Below, one piece after another: positions 7,372-14,393 of a DNA stretch of 20,205 bases. Every line of letters begins with the position of its first letter. Position 1 is the stretch's first letter. Location of the stretch: NCBI RefSeq assembly GCF_020742175.1, contig NZ_DYXM01000016.1, forward strand, positions 1 to 20,205. The letters are read 5' to 3'. The notes below the pieces were generated by a model, which saw nothing but the letters and a program-made list of their open reading frames with translations, was not told where the DNA came from and made no database searches. The DNA is from Dietzia timorensis (GTDB taxonomy: Bacteria; Actinomycetota; Actinomycetes; Mycobacteriales; Mycobacteriaceae). A program made the position numbers and the translations under genes.

Positions 7372-7413
7372 GACGAGGTCCCCGGTTTTCACCGGGGACC
7401 TCGTCTTTTTCTT
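7372..7413 (+). terminator. Intrinsic terminator of tRNA-Ser(GGA)
   Basis: A perfect 14-bp stem (7372-7385 with 7392-7405, gacgaggtccccgg/ccggggacctcgtc) with a 6-base loop ttttca is followed directly by tttttcttt. It starts 5 bases after the CCA end. The reverse direction lacks a T-run, so it serves the plus strand only. Confidence 0.95.
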
Positions 7414-7455
7414 TCTCTAATCATCCGGCGCTTCAGCTCCGGACCCCCTCGCGCA

Positions 7456-8313
7456 TCAGAACGCGGGAAGAACCTCGCCCTCCGGCCAGTTCTCCTCGAT
7501 GTAGTTGCGCACCTCGTCGGAGTGGAGCAACTCGTCGAGCTTCTTGAGGTGCTCGTTGTTCTCGTCGCCCGCGCGCACGGCGAGGAAGTTGGCGTACGGG
7601 TTGTTCTCGCCGTCTTCGATGATCAGCGAGTCATCGACAGGCGACAGCCCGGCCTCGAGCGCGTTGTTGCCGTTGATGACGGAGGCGTCGACATCCTGCA
7701 GGGTGCGTGCCAGCGAAGCAGCGTCCGCCTCGATGAATTCGATGTTCTTGTCATTCTCCTCGACGTCGCTCAGCGTCGCCGTCGCGCCGTCGACGCCTTC
7801 GGCGAGCTTGATCAGGCCCGCCTTCTGCAGGAGCTCCAGGCCGCGGCCCTGGTTCGAGGGGTCGTTATTGATGCCGACCTTCGCGCCGTCCGGGATATCG
7901 GCGACGTCGTCGTACTTATCCGAGTACAGCGCGAACGGCTCGATGTGGATGCCCGCGAAGTGGGCGAGATCGTATCCCTGGCCCTCGACCTCCTCGTTGA
8001 ACCACGGCTCGTGCTGGAAGTAGTTCGCATCCAGTCCGCCCTCGTTGAGCTCCTGGTTGGGGATGTTGTAGTCGTTGTACTCGATGACCTCGAGGTTGAG
8101 ACCTGCATCCTCGGCGAGCTCGTCGTTGACGAAGCGGACGATATCGCCGTGCGGCACCGGCGAGACGCCGATCTTGAGGGTCGTGATGCCGTTCGCCTCG
8201 GTGCCGACCTCCTTGTCGTTGCCTCCGACGAGGCCGCAGCCTGCAAGCACGAGGGCCGCGGCGGTTGCGGCGGCAGCGATCTTGACGGGACGGAACCCGC
8301 TGAAACGTGACAT
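7456..8313 (-). CDS. metQ: Methionine ABC transporter substrate-binding lipoprotein MetQ
   Basis: A 285-aa lipoprotein. A short positive N-terminus and hydrophobic stretch end in the lipobox LVLAGC (Cys26), so the mature protein is anchored to the outer face of the membrane. The NlpA/MetQ family signature follows: LKIGVSPVPHGDIVRF, then NYFQHEPW, FALYSDKYDDVADIPDGAKVGINNDPSNQGRGLELLQKAGLI, and INGNNALEAGL. It binds D/L-methionine and delivers it to MetI. The start is ATG at 8313, with AAAGGA 6 bases upstream. It is the last gene of metN-metI-metQ, 45 bases after metI. The strong separate ribosome site fits the need for more binding protein than permease. Confidence 0.96.
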   Translation of the reverse strand: MSRFSGFRPVKIAAAATAAALVLAGCGLVGGNDKEVGTEANGITTLKIGVSPVPHGDIVRFVNDELAEDAGLNLEVIEYNDYNIPNQELNEGGLDANYFQHEPWFNEEVEGQGYDLAHFAGIHIEPFALYSDKYDDVADIPDGAKVGINNDPSNQGRGLELLQKAGLIKLAEGVDGATATLSDVEENDKNIEFIEADAASLARTLQDVDASVINGNNALEAGLSPVDDSLIIEDGENNPYANFLAVRAGDENNEHLKKLDELLHSDEVRNYIEENWPEGEVLPAF

Positions 8314-8358
8314 TGTGTGTCCTTTTCTTTTATCTCTACTTTTGTGGGATCCAGGGGA

Positions 8359-9051
8359 TCAACGGTGGTCGATCGCGTGGGCGATCTTGTCGCCGCTGTA
8401 TTGCACGAGCGCCACGATGATGACGAGGAGAACGACGCAGGCGAGCATCGTGTCGGCCTGGTAGCGCTGGTAACCGTAGTTGAACGCGAGGGTGCCGAGG
8501 CCCCCGCCGCCGATCACGCCGGCCATCGCCGAGTAGCTGATGAGCGTCACGACCGTGACGGTGAATCCGCCCACGATGCCCGGCAACCCCTCGCGGACCA
8601 GGACGTGGCGGGTGATGTGTCCGTTGGAGGCGCCCATCATCTTCACCGCCTCGACCTTGCCGCCGGACACGTCGCGCAGCGAGTTCTCGACCAGCCGCGC
8701 GAAGAACGGGATCGCGCCGACGGACAGCGGAACGACAGCCGCGCCCCAGCCGAGCGCCGTGCCGACGATGATGCGCGTGAACGGGATGAGCGCGATGAGC
8801 AGCACGATGAACGGGACCGAGCGGCCGAGATCGACGAGCAGGCTGAGTACCCGATAGACGCCCCTGTTCGGGTACAGACCGCGCGGCCCGAGGTTGTGCA
8901 GGAGCACCCCGAGCGGCAGACCGAAGACCGCGACGATGAGCGAGGTCGCGATGGTCATGTAAATCGTCTCGAGGGTGGCGGGCAGCAGCTGGTTCTGGAA
9001 TACCGGGTTACCGAAGAACTTCTCGTCCGCGGCGAGGATCTCGGGGCTCAT
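8359..9051 (-). CDS. metI: Methionine ABC transporter permease MetI
   Basis: A 230-aa membrane protein with about five hydrophobic helices (around residues 25-52, 66-90, 93-118, 157-183 and 200-218). The EAA cytoplasmic loop is clear at about 130-160 (KVEAVKMMGAS...LVREGLPG) and is the coupling surface for MetN. The homodimer forms the channel for methionine uptake. The ATG at 9051 overlaps the metN stop in an ATGA arrangement, so translation is coupled to metN. The frame stays open far upstream through metN in another phase, but that extension is not real coding sequence. Confidence 0.96.
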   Translation of the reverse strand: MSPEILAADEKFFGNPVFQNQLLPATLETIYMTIATSLIVAVFGLPLGVLLHNLGPRGLYPNRGVYRVLSLLVDLGRSVPFIVLLIALIPFTRIIVGTALGWGAAVVPLSVGAIPFFARLVENSLRDVSGGKVEAVKMMGASNGHITRHVLVREGLPGIVGGFTVTVVTLISYSAMAGVIGGGGLGTLAFNYGYQRYQADTMLACVVLLVIIVALVQYSGDKIAHAIDHR

Positions 9052-10049
9052 GCGGTTTCTCCTTCCGCGTCGCCGAGCGGCTGCGCGTAGATGCCCTTGG
9101 ATCGGAGCAGCTGCAGCGCCGCGTCCGCATCCTGCGGGCGCAGCGGCCGCAGGTGCAACCGCCCGACCTGCCGGCCGGCGATGGTCTCGATGGTCCCCGC
9201 CTCGATCGTCGCCTCGACGCCCTCCTGGCGTAGGAGCGCAAAAATCTCGGTGACGTCGGGGCGCGATGCGCCTTCCGACGTCATGATTTCCAGCAGCGTC
9301 TCCCCGTCGCGCGAGGTGCCGGCGGAGGGCATGGGGATGAGTTCCTTCGCGAGCGGGGAACCGGCATCGCCGATGACGTCGAGGATCGGGCCCGTGCGCT
9401 CGACTCGGCCCTCGGCGAGGAGGGTGACCGAGTCGCAGACCTCGCGGACCACGGACATCTCGTGGGTGATGATGAGGACGGTGACGCCGAGCTCGTCGCG
9501 GACGCGGCGGATGAGTTGGAGGATCTGGCGCGTGGTGGCCGTGTCGAGCGCGGAGGTCGGCTCGTCGCACAGCAGAACCGGGGCGTTCGTGGCGAGCGCG
9601 CGGGCGATGCCGACGCGCTGCTGCTGCCCGCCCGAGAGCTGCGCGGGGTAATTTTTGCGGCGCTCGGTGAGGCCGACGAGATCTAGCAGCTCGTCGACGC
9701 GCGCGGCGATGTCCGCGGGCTTCTCGCCGGCGATCTCCAGCGGGTGCGCGATGTTCTTCTCGGCCGTGCGCGAATCGAGCAGGTTGACGTTCTGCGAGAC
9801 CATGCCGATCTGACGCCGGGCCCCGGCCAGCGCGGAGCCCTTGGCGCTGCCCATGTCGACGCCGCCCACCTCGATCGACCCCGAGGTGGCGCGGTCGAGC
9901 CCCGTGAGGCAACGGATGAGCGTCGACTTGCCGGCGCCCGAGCGGCCGACGATCCCGTGGATCTGCCCCGCCGGGATCGACAGGTCCACGGAATCCAGCG
10001 CCGTCACCGGGCCCGGGAAAACTTTGCTGACTTGCGTCAGTTCGATCAT
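9048..10049 (-). CDS. metN: Methionine ABC transporter ATP-binding protein MetN
   Basis: A 333-aa ATPase. Walker A GRSGAGKS is at 35-42, the signature LSGGQ at 138-142, Walker B VLLCDEP at 158-164, and the switch histidine His196. The C-terminal part (about 250-325) fits the NIL/ACT-like domain that senses intracellular methionine and causes trans-inhibition of transport. The start is ATG at 10049 (MIELTQVSKVF), with GGAG 5 bases upstream. The frame is open upstream to 10118 through tandem repeats, which are better read as untranslated leader. It is the first gene of the operon. Confidence 0.96.
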   Translation of the reverse strand: MIELTQVSKVFPGPVTALDSVDLSIPAGQIHGIVGRSGAGKSTLIRCLTGLDRATSGSIEVGGVDMGSAKGSALAGARRQIGMVSQNVNLLDSRTAEKNIAHPLEIAGEKPADIAARVDELLDLVGLTERRKNYPAQLSGGQQQRVGIARALATNAPVLLCDEPTSALDTATTRQILQLIRRVRDELGVTVLIITHEMSVVREVCDSVTLLAEGRVERTGPILDVIGDAGSPLAKELIPMPSAGTSRDGETLLEIMTSEGASRPDVTEIFALLRQEGVEATIEAGTIETIAGRQVGRLHLRPLRPQDADAALQLLRSKGIYAQPLGDAEGETA

Positions 10050-10060
10050 GTGAACTCCAG

Positions 10061-10123
10061 AAGTGGTGGCGTGCCATCCCCTTAAGTGGTGGCGTGCCAT
10101 CCCCTTAAGAGGAGGCATCCCTT
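10061..10123. repeat. 23-bp tandem repeat upstream of metN
   Basis: Two perfect 23-base copies stand head to tail at 10061-10083 and 10084-10106. A degenerate, shorter third copy (aagaggaggcatccctt) runs to 10123. Each full copy contains the inverted repeat TGGC-GT-GCCA (10067-10076 and 10090-10099). The centres are 23 bp apart, about two helical turns, which suits side-by-side protein binding. It lies between the candidate -10 at 10135-10140 and the metN ribosome site. The core does not match the McbR motif I know (TAGAC-N6-GTCTA), so any regulator is unknown. Confidence 0.85.
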
Positions 10124-10134
10124 ACGCGCCATAA

Positions 10135-10140
10135 ATCCTA
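10135..10140 (-). promoter_or_regulatory. Candidate -10 box for metNIQ
   Basis: TAGGAT on the minus strand fits TANNNT and points towards metN, giving a leader of about 80 bases that would include the tandem repeats. No convincing -35 is seen, so this is tentative. Confidence 0.3.
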
Positions 10141-10284
10141 AACCTCTCGTTCAGGAAAGCGCGCATCGTCCGGAGCTCGGTTCGGGCTTCGATCCAGCGG
10201 TAGCCGGCCGCTTGACTAACCGCCACCGCCCGGCGTGGGCGGCCCGGTGGTGTCCGGGCCGTGGCCGGGCTTCGGCGGCTCCGA

Positions 10285-10617
10285 TCAGTCCTGGCCGTCG
10301 AACACCTTCGCGCCGGCCGCTTCTGCGAGGCCGCTGATGGTCTTCGCCAGTCGGGTATCGCGCTGGGTCACGCCGCCGACATCGTGGCTCGCGGAATCGA
10401 CGGTGATCTCGTTGTACGACCACAGCACGTCGGGATGATGATTCGCGTTCTCGGCCGCGGCCGCGATCTTGTCGAACAGGCCGATCGCCGCCTCCGCGGA
10501 ATCGCACTTCGCCGTGAAGGTCAGCGCGCCCTCGGTGTGTGCCCAGCCGGGAAGCTCGGCAAGCGCCTCTGTGATCTGCTCGTCTTCCAGTACGGTCTTG
10601 TCTGCTGCATCACTCAT
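10285..10617 (-). CDS. phhB: Pterin-4a-carbinolamine dehydratase
   Basis: A 110-aa protein of the PCD/DCoH family. The active-site region is intact: NANHHPD (His60, His61), then YNEITVDSASHDVGGVTQRDTRLA with His78 and Asp87. The enzyme dehydrates 4a-hydroxy-tetrahydropterin to recycle the cofactor of aromatic amino-acid hydroxylases. Many bacteria carry it without a hydroxylase, so its role here is open. The start is ATG at 10617. It is divergent from gluQ, and the start codons are only about 20 bases apart, so the two promoters must overlap. It is followed by the noncoding region before metN. Confidence 0.93.
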   Translation of the reverse strand: MSDAADKTVLEDEQITEALAELPGWAHTEGALTFTAKCDSAEAAIGLFDKIAAAAENANHHPDVLWSYNEITVDSASHDVGGVTQRDTRLAKTISGLAEAAGAKVFDGQD

Positions 10618-10623
10618 GTCTAC

Positions 10624-10629
10624 TAGTGT
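10624..10629 (+). promoter_or_regulatory. -10 box for leaderless gluQ
   Basis: TAGTGT, the same hexamer as in the tRNA-Ser(GGA) promoter, ends 8 bases before the GTG at 10638. A GTG at 10626 lies inside the hexamer and is therefore an unlikely start. Confidence 0.5.
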
Positions 10630-10637
10630 CCCACTTT

Positions 10638-11618
10638 GTGAGTAACCCTGCCGAGCAAGTAGCGCCGACCGCCGGCGCCGGCCGCTACGCCCCCTCCCCG
10701 AGCGGCGCGCTACACCTGGGAAATCTGCGCACCGCCGTCATCGCCGAGAATTTCGCGCGGCGAAGCGGACGGTCGTTTCTGCTCCGCGTCGACGACCTCG
10801 ACCCGCAGCGCTCCCGCGCCGAAGTCGCCCGCGAGCAGATCGCGGACCTCGCGCGCCTCGGCCTGCAGTGGGACGGTGAACCCGAATGGCAATCGGACAA
10901 CCACGCCCGCTACTCCGCCGCGCTCGAGCACCTGAGCGCCGAAGGCCGCACCTTCGAATGCTTCTGTTCCCGCAAGGACATCCTCGACGCACCCCGCGCG
11001 CCCCACGCCCCGCCAGGCGCGTACCCGGGCACCTGCCGCGACCTGACCGCCGCCGAACGCGAACGCCGCCGCGCCGCGATGCCCTCGAACAAGGTGCCCG
11101 CCATCCGCGTCCGCGCCGACTCCGGGCCGCCTCGGGGGAACGGCGACTCCGGCGTCATATGCCGTATTCATGACGTCGTGCAAGGCGAATTCTCCGGGGT
11201 GGTCGACGATTTCGTGCTGCGCCGCGGCGATGGCGCGTGGGCCTACAATCTCGCGGTCGTGGTGGACGATGCGGCGGCCGGTGTCGACCAGGTGGTGCGC
11301 GGGCTCGACCTGCTCGACTCGGCGCCGCGGCAGGCGTGGCTCGCTCGGCAACTCGGGCTGGCGCCGGTGGAATATGCGCACGTCCCGCTCGCCGTGGCCC
11401 CTGGCGGTGCGCGGCTCGCCAAGCGCGACGGCGGGCATACCCTCGCCGAGCTCGTCGCCGGCGGCGTCGCCCCGGAACAGGTAGTGACGGCGATCGGCGA
11501 GTCCGTCGGCGTTCCTGACGCGCGTTCGGTGCAGGACATCGCCGCGCGGTTCGAGCCCGCGCTGCTGGCGCCCGGGGCGGAATTCGGCGAGCCGTGGGTT
11601 GTGCCCGGCGAGTGGTAG
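10638..11618 (+). CDS. gluQ: Glutamyl-Q tRNA(Asp) synthetase
   Basis: A 326-aa truncated glutamyl-tRNA synthetase. The HIGH region reads PSPSGALHLGNLRTA, acceptor-binding RVDDLDP follows, and zinc ligands are Cys108 and Cys110 (ECFCSRKD) with a YPGTC motif (Cys133). The KMSKS equivalent is LAKRDGG (about 260-266). No anticodon-binding domain is present, which is diagnostic of GluQ-RS. The enzyme attaches glutamate to queuosine at position 34 of tRNA-Asp rather than to a tRNA 3' end. The start GTG at 10638 is chosen because TAGTGT lies 8 bases upstream, and no ribosome site exists for the GTG at 10626. It is followed 20 bases later by the YhhQ gene, consistent with a queuosine cluster. Confidence 0.93.
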   Translation: MSNPAEQVAPTAGAGRYAPSPSGALHLGNLRTAVIAENFARRSGRSFLLRVDDLDPQRSRAEVAREQIADLARLGLQWDGEPEWQSDNHARYSAALEHLSAEGRTFECFCSRKDILDAPRAPHAPPGAYPGTCRDLTAAERERRRAAMPSNKVPAIRVRADSGPPRGNGDSGVICRIHDVVQGEFSGVVDDFVLRRGDGAWAYNLAVVVDDAAAGVDQVVRGLDLLDSAPRQAWLARQLGLAPVEYAHVPLAVAPGGARLAKRDGGHTLAELVAGGVAPEQVVTAIGESVGVPDARSVQDIAARFEPALLAPGAEFGEPWVVPGEW

Positions 11619-11624
11619 AAGTGT

Positions 11625-11630
11625 CATAAT
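11625..11630 (+). promoter_or_regulatory. -10 box for leaderless yhhQ
   Basis: CATAAT ends 8 bases before the GTG at 11639, just past the gluQ stop. It would give yhhQ its own leaderless transcript in addition to read-through from gluQ. Confidence 0.45.
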
Positions 11631-11638
11631 CACTGCTC

Positions 11639-12478
11639 GTGACTAATAAAACCACCGCCACCGGCGGCCACCCAGAGTCTGGGCAGCCGGCTCGCGGCAA
11701 AGGTCCAGGCCCCTCGGCCGACTTTCGCCCCGAACCGGCGTTCGCCTCAGTAACGTCCTACACGCTCCTCACCGTCGTCGCGCTGTTCATCGGCGTGATG
11801 CTCATCTCCAACGTCGCGGCCACGAAGGCCGTGCTCCTCTTCCCCGACCTGCACGTCGACCTCGGCATCTTCCAGCTCGACGGCCTCGTCACGGACGGCG
11901 CCTTCTTCCTCTTCCCCCTCGCCTACGTCCTCGGCGACGTGATCAGCGAGATCTGGGGCTTCCGCACGATGCGACGCGTCGTCGCGATGGGTTTCGCCGT
12001 ACAGCTGCTCGCCTCGGCATGCTTCACCCTCGCGATGCACATGCCGGCCCCCGACTTCTACGAAAACCAGGACGCCTTTGGCTCCGTGGTCGGCGTCGTG
12101 CCGCAATTCCTCGCGGCCGGGCTCGCCGGTTACGTGGTCGGCGAGCTGATCAACTCGTACGTGATGGTGCGCATGAAGCGGCTGACCGGCGAGAAGACGC
12201 TGTGGGCGCGAATGATCACCTCGACGATTGTCGGCGAGTTCTTCGACACGCTTGTGTTCTGCACGATCGCGGCCAGCGCACTCGGGATGACGATCGGTTC
12301 CGGCGACTATTGGAACTACACGGTGATCGGGTTCGTGTGGAAGGTCGCCGTCGAGGTGGTCATCATGCCGTTCTCGTACGCGATCATCCAGCGGATCAAG
12401 AAGGCCGAGCCGACGTACCAGGAGTCGCTGCGCAGGTACGAGGCCGAGCGGGCCGCCGGGGAGGTTGCGGCCGAGTAG
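11639..12478 (+). CDS. yhhQ: Queuosine precursor transporter (YhhQ family)
   Basis: A 279-aa integral membrane protein with about six helices (around 41-66, 83-105, 113-134, 153-178, 193-216 and 228-252). It shows family landmarks: SNVAATK in helix 1, FPLAYVLGDVISEIWG, GELINSYVMVRMKR, and a late GEFFDTLVFCTIA. The YhhQ/COG1738 family (vitamin uptake/VUT) imports preQ0 or preQ1 for queuosine-tRNA synthesis in E. coli. The gene lies between gluQ and tgt, which supports this substrate here. The N-terminal 35 residues are polar and Gly/Pro-rich, longer than usual. The start is GTG at 11639, which has no Shine-Dalgarno but has a -10 box 8 bases upstream. Confidence 0.9.
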   Translation: MTNKTTATGGHPESGQPARGKGPGPSADFRPEPAFASVTSYTLLTVVALFIGVMLISNVAATKAVLLFPDLHVDLGIFQLDGLVTDGAFFLFPLAYVLGDVISEIWGFRTMRRVVAMGFAVQLLASACFTLAMHMPAPDFYENQDAFGSVVGVVPQFLAAGLAGYVVGELINSYVMVRMKRLTGEKTLWARMITSTIVGEFFDTLVFCTIAASALGMTIGSGDYWNYTVIGFVWKVAVEVVIMPFSYAIIQRIKKAEPTYQESLRRYEAERAAGEVAAE

Positions 12479-12485
12479 GTTTCGC

Positions 12486-12520
12486 GGCTGGGGCGGCCGC
12501 CCAGCCTCGCAGGCCGCCCC
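12486..12520 (+). terminator. GC-rich hairpin after yhhQ, possible terminator
   Basis: The arms GGCTGGG (12486-12492) and CCCAGCC (12500-12506) pair around a 7-base loop. A competing stem GGGGCGGCC (12490-12498) with GGCCGCCCC (12512-12520) overlaps it. It starts 8 bases after the stop codon. There is no T-run, so termination is only a possibility. Confidence 0.3.
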
Positions 12521-12815
12521 GCCGCCCCCGCCAGCCGGAAACTCCGCTCCTCAGCCACTCGGGCGCCCAAGCCCACTCAAATTCCGCTGGACACGGCAAG
12601 TTACGCGGCCAGCGAGAAATGAGTAGGCTTCGTCGGCGCGACGGCCTTCAACCCCCGCCGAAGCCCACGCACGTTCCGTCAGCTCCATCGGCGCGCTTAC
12701 CCGGGCGCCAGTGCGTAAACACCGCGAAAGTGTACGGTTCAAAGCGGTTTCGACGCCTAAAATGACACTAACGTGGTGCGAATTCCGGCATCCCCCGCAT
12801 TTCGCGCAGATGCTC

Positions 12816-12849
12816 GGCAGCCCAGGCTCCCCGGCAGCCCAGGCTCCCC
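12816..12849. repeat. 17-bp tandem direct repeat
   Basis: GGCAGCCCAGGCTCCCC occurs twice without a gap, at 12816-12832 and 12833-12849. Each copy contains the inverted repeat AGCC-CA-GGCT. It lies about 55 bases beyond the tgt stop. Probably a noncoding slippage duplication. Confidence 0.9.
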
Positions 12850-12855
12850 ATGGGC

Positions 12856-12870
12856 CCGGCGTCTCGCCGG
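12856..12870 (-). terminator. Hairpin after tgt, possible terminator
   Basis: CCGGCG (12856-12861) pairs perfectly with CGCCGG (12865-12870) around a 3-base loop, about 30 bases after the tgt stop on the minus strand. No T-run follows, so its role is uncertain. Confidence 0.3.
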
Positions 12871-12902
12871 CTCACGCCGAACAACAACCGCTCCCGCCGA
12901 AA

Positions 12903-14195
12903 TTACTTCGCCCGGCCCGCGTAGTACCGCCCGAGGAAGTCCTCCTTGAACGCGAGATACTCGTCGGTCCCGCCGGCGATCGCCGCACGGATATCGGCGA
13001 CCATCCGAATGATGAACCGCACGTTGTGCAGCGTGCAGATCTGCGCGCCGAGATATTCCTTGGCCTTGAACATGTGGTGCAGGTACGCCCGCGTGTACTG
13101 CGTGTCCACGGGGTGGTCGCCCTCGGGGTCGAGCGGGGTGAAGTCCCGCCGATACATCGCCTTGGTGATGTTGACCTTCCCGGAGCGGGTGTAGATGCCG
13201 CCGTGCCGCGCGAGGCGCGTCGGCGCCACGCAGTCGAACGTGTCCGCCCCGTTCTCTACCGCTGTAAAGACGTCGTCGGGCTCGGAGATTCCGAGCAGGT
13301 GGCGCGGCATCTCCTCGGGCATCTCGGAGGTACACCAGCCGACGATCGTCCCGAGGTTCTCCTTCTCCAGCGCGCCGCCGATGCCGAATCCGCCGAATCC
13401 ACGCTGCCCGGATTCCGCGAACCGGTCGCTCATCTCCAGCAGTCCGCGCACCGCCTGCCGCCGAAGGTCCTCGTACTGCGCGCCTTGGATCACGCCCCAC
13501 AGCGACTGCGGTGGCTTATCCGCACGCTCCGCCGTCAAACGGTTGTGTTCGACCAGGCAGCGCTCGGCCCAGCGCCGCGTGCGTTCCACGGATTCCTCCT
13601 GGTAGCCGCGTGTGTTCATCAGGGTGGTCAGTTCGTCGAAGGCGAACATGATGTCGGCGCCGAGGCCGTGCTGGATCTGCATGGACACCTCGGGGGTGAA
13701 CCGATGCGAGGAGCCGTCGAGGTGCGAGCGGAAGGTGACGCCCTCCTCGTCGACGCGCGCGAGGCGCTCCTTGTTCGCCCTCGTCGCGGAATCGTCCGGG
13801 GTGCCGGTCGCCTCCATCTCGATGACCTTCTTGAACCCCACACCCAGGCTCATCACCTGGAAGCCGCCGGAGTCGGTGTAGGTCGGTCCGGGCCAGTTCA
13901 TGAACGACCCGACGCCGCCGGCGGCGTCGACAATGTCGTGCCCCGGCTGCAGGTACAGGTGGTAGGCGTTGGCGAGCACGGCCTGCGCGCCGGTCGACGC
14001 GATCTGCTCCGGCAGCAGGGTCTTCACGGTGGCCTTCGTCCCCACGGGGATGAAGGCCGGCGTCTCGATCGCGCCGTGCGGCGTCATAATGACACCGCTT
14101 CGGCCGCCGGCTGTTCCGGGCACCGCCAGGCGGGCGGTGGTCTCGAAGTATTCGCGATCGGCGGATCCGTGCGATTCTGGTGCGGGGTTCGGCAT
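12903..14195 (-). CDS. tgt: tRNA-guanine transglycosylase, zinc-site variant
   Basis: About 430 aa with the bacterial Tgt fold. The catalytic general acid/base region YTDSGGFQVMSLG is present, as is the nucleophile region DTFDCVAPTRLARHGG and the substrate loop GFGIGGALEKE. The enzyme swaps guanine 34 of Asp, Asn, His and Tyr tRNAs for preQ1 or queuine. Near the C-terminus the usual C-x-C-x2-C zinc motif after LDPE is missing: the sequence reads LDPEGDHPVDTQYTRAYLHH, so the three cysteines are replaced by Gly, His and Asp. The fourth ligand, His in CTLHN, is kept. The start is uncertain: ATG at 14195 (MPNPAPE), ATG at 14204 or GTG at 14246. AACTAT, 7 bases before 14195, favours the first weakly. 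It faces yhhQ and is divergent from the TetR gene. Confidence 0.93.
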   Translation of the reverse strand: MPNPAPESHGSADREYFETTARLAVPGTAGGRSGVIMTPHGAIETPAFIPVGTKATVKTLLPEQIASTGAQAVLANAYHLYLQPGHDIVDAAGGVGSFMNWPGPTYTDSGGFQVMSLGVGFKKVIEMEATGTPDDSATRANKERLARVDEEGVTFRSHLDGSSHRFTPEVSMQIQHGLGADIMFAFDELTTLMNTRGYQEESVERTRRWAERCLVEHNRLTAERADKPPQSLWGVIQGAQYEDLRRQAVRGLLEMSDRFAESGQRGFGGFGIGGALEKENLGTIVGWCTSEMPEEMPRHLLGISEPDDVFTAVENGADTFDCVAPTRLARHGGIYTRSGKVNITKAMYRRDFTPLDPEGDHPVDTQYTRAYLHHMFKAKEYLGAQICTLHNVRFIIRMVADIRAAIAGGTDEYLAFKEDFLGRYYAGRAK

Positions 14196-14273
14196 GAAAT
14201 CCATAGTTCCACAGGCCGATAACGGCCCGGCCCGGAGCACTCGCACCGCGCTCGCCCGGCCACCATTCCAATA

Positions 14274-14286
14274 CTGCGGGCCGCAG
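14274..14286. promoter_or_regulatory. Palindrome in the tgt/TetR divergent region
   Basis: CTGCGG-G-CCGCAG is a perfect 6-bp inverted repeat in the 198-base gap between tgt and the TetR gene. TetR regulators often bind short palindromes near their own gene, so this is a candidate operator. A second GC-rich imperfect palindrome lies at about 14355-14372. Confidence 0.3.
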
Positions 14287-14393
14287 CCGATAAAGTAGTT
14301 CCCACTGCAAACTTAGGAAGCTCGACCATTCGGTTATCCGGCGACGACAATATTGCGCGCGCGATGTGCGCGGAATCTTTTCGGGGGGAAGTC

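Larger units (their letters stand above)
12479..12902. other. Intergenic region between convergent yhhQ and tgt
   Basis: No gene is supported over these 424 bases. It holds a GC-rich hairpin after yhhQ, an imperfect long hairpin (GGCTTC 12626-12631 with GAAGCC 12660-12665, extended by GGCG/CGCC with a bulge), a promoter-like TAAAAT at 12758-12763 on the plus strand, a 17-bp tandem repeat, and a hairpin next to the tgt stop. None has a T-run typical of intrinsic termination. Confidence 0.5.

Noticed and set aside
9052..10077. Upstream extension of the MetI frame into a 572-codon fused protein
   Set aside because: The extra part is an out-of-phase reading of metN, rich in Arg and His. The ATGA overlap at 9048-9051 gives the true start.
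10061..10106. CRISPR array
   Set aside because: The repeats are only two or three copies with no spacers and no cas genes.
10124..10284. SAM riboswitch in front of metN
   Set aside because: A GAAGCCCGGC-like string occurs on the minus strand near 10270, but the surrounding helices and other conserved elements of SAM classes are missing. It is probably a GC-rich coincidence.
12773..12950. Possible small leaderless gene after TAAAAT at 12758
   Set aside because: The frame passes through the tandem repeat and into the antisense of tgt, and the peptide is low-complexity.
12711..14222. Plus-strand open frame of about 503 codons opposite tgt
   Set aside because: Antisense shadow of Tgt with no domain pattern.
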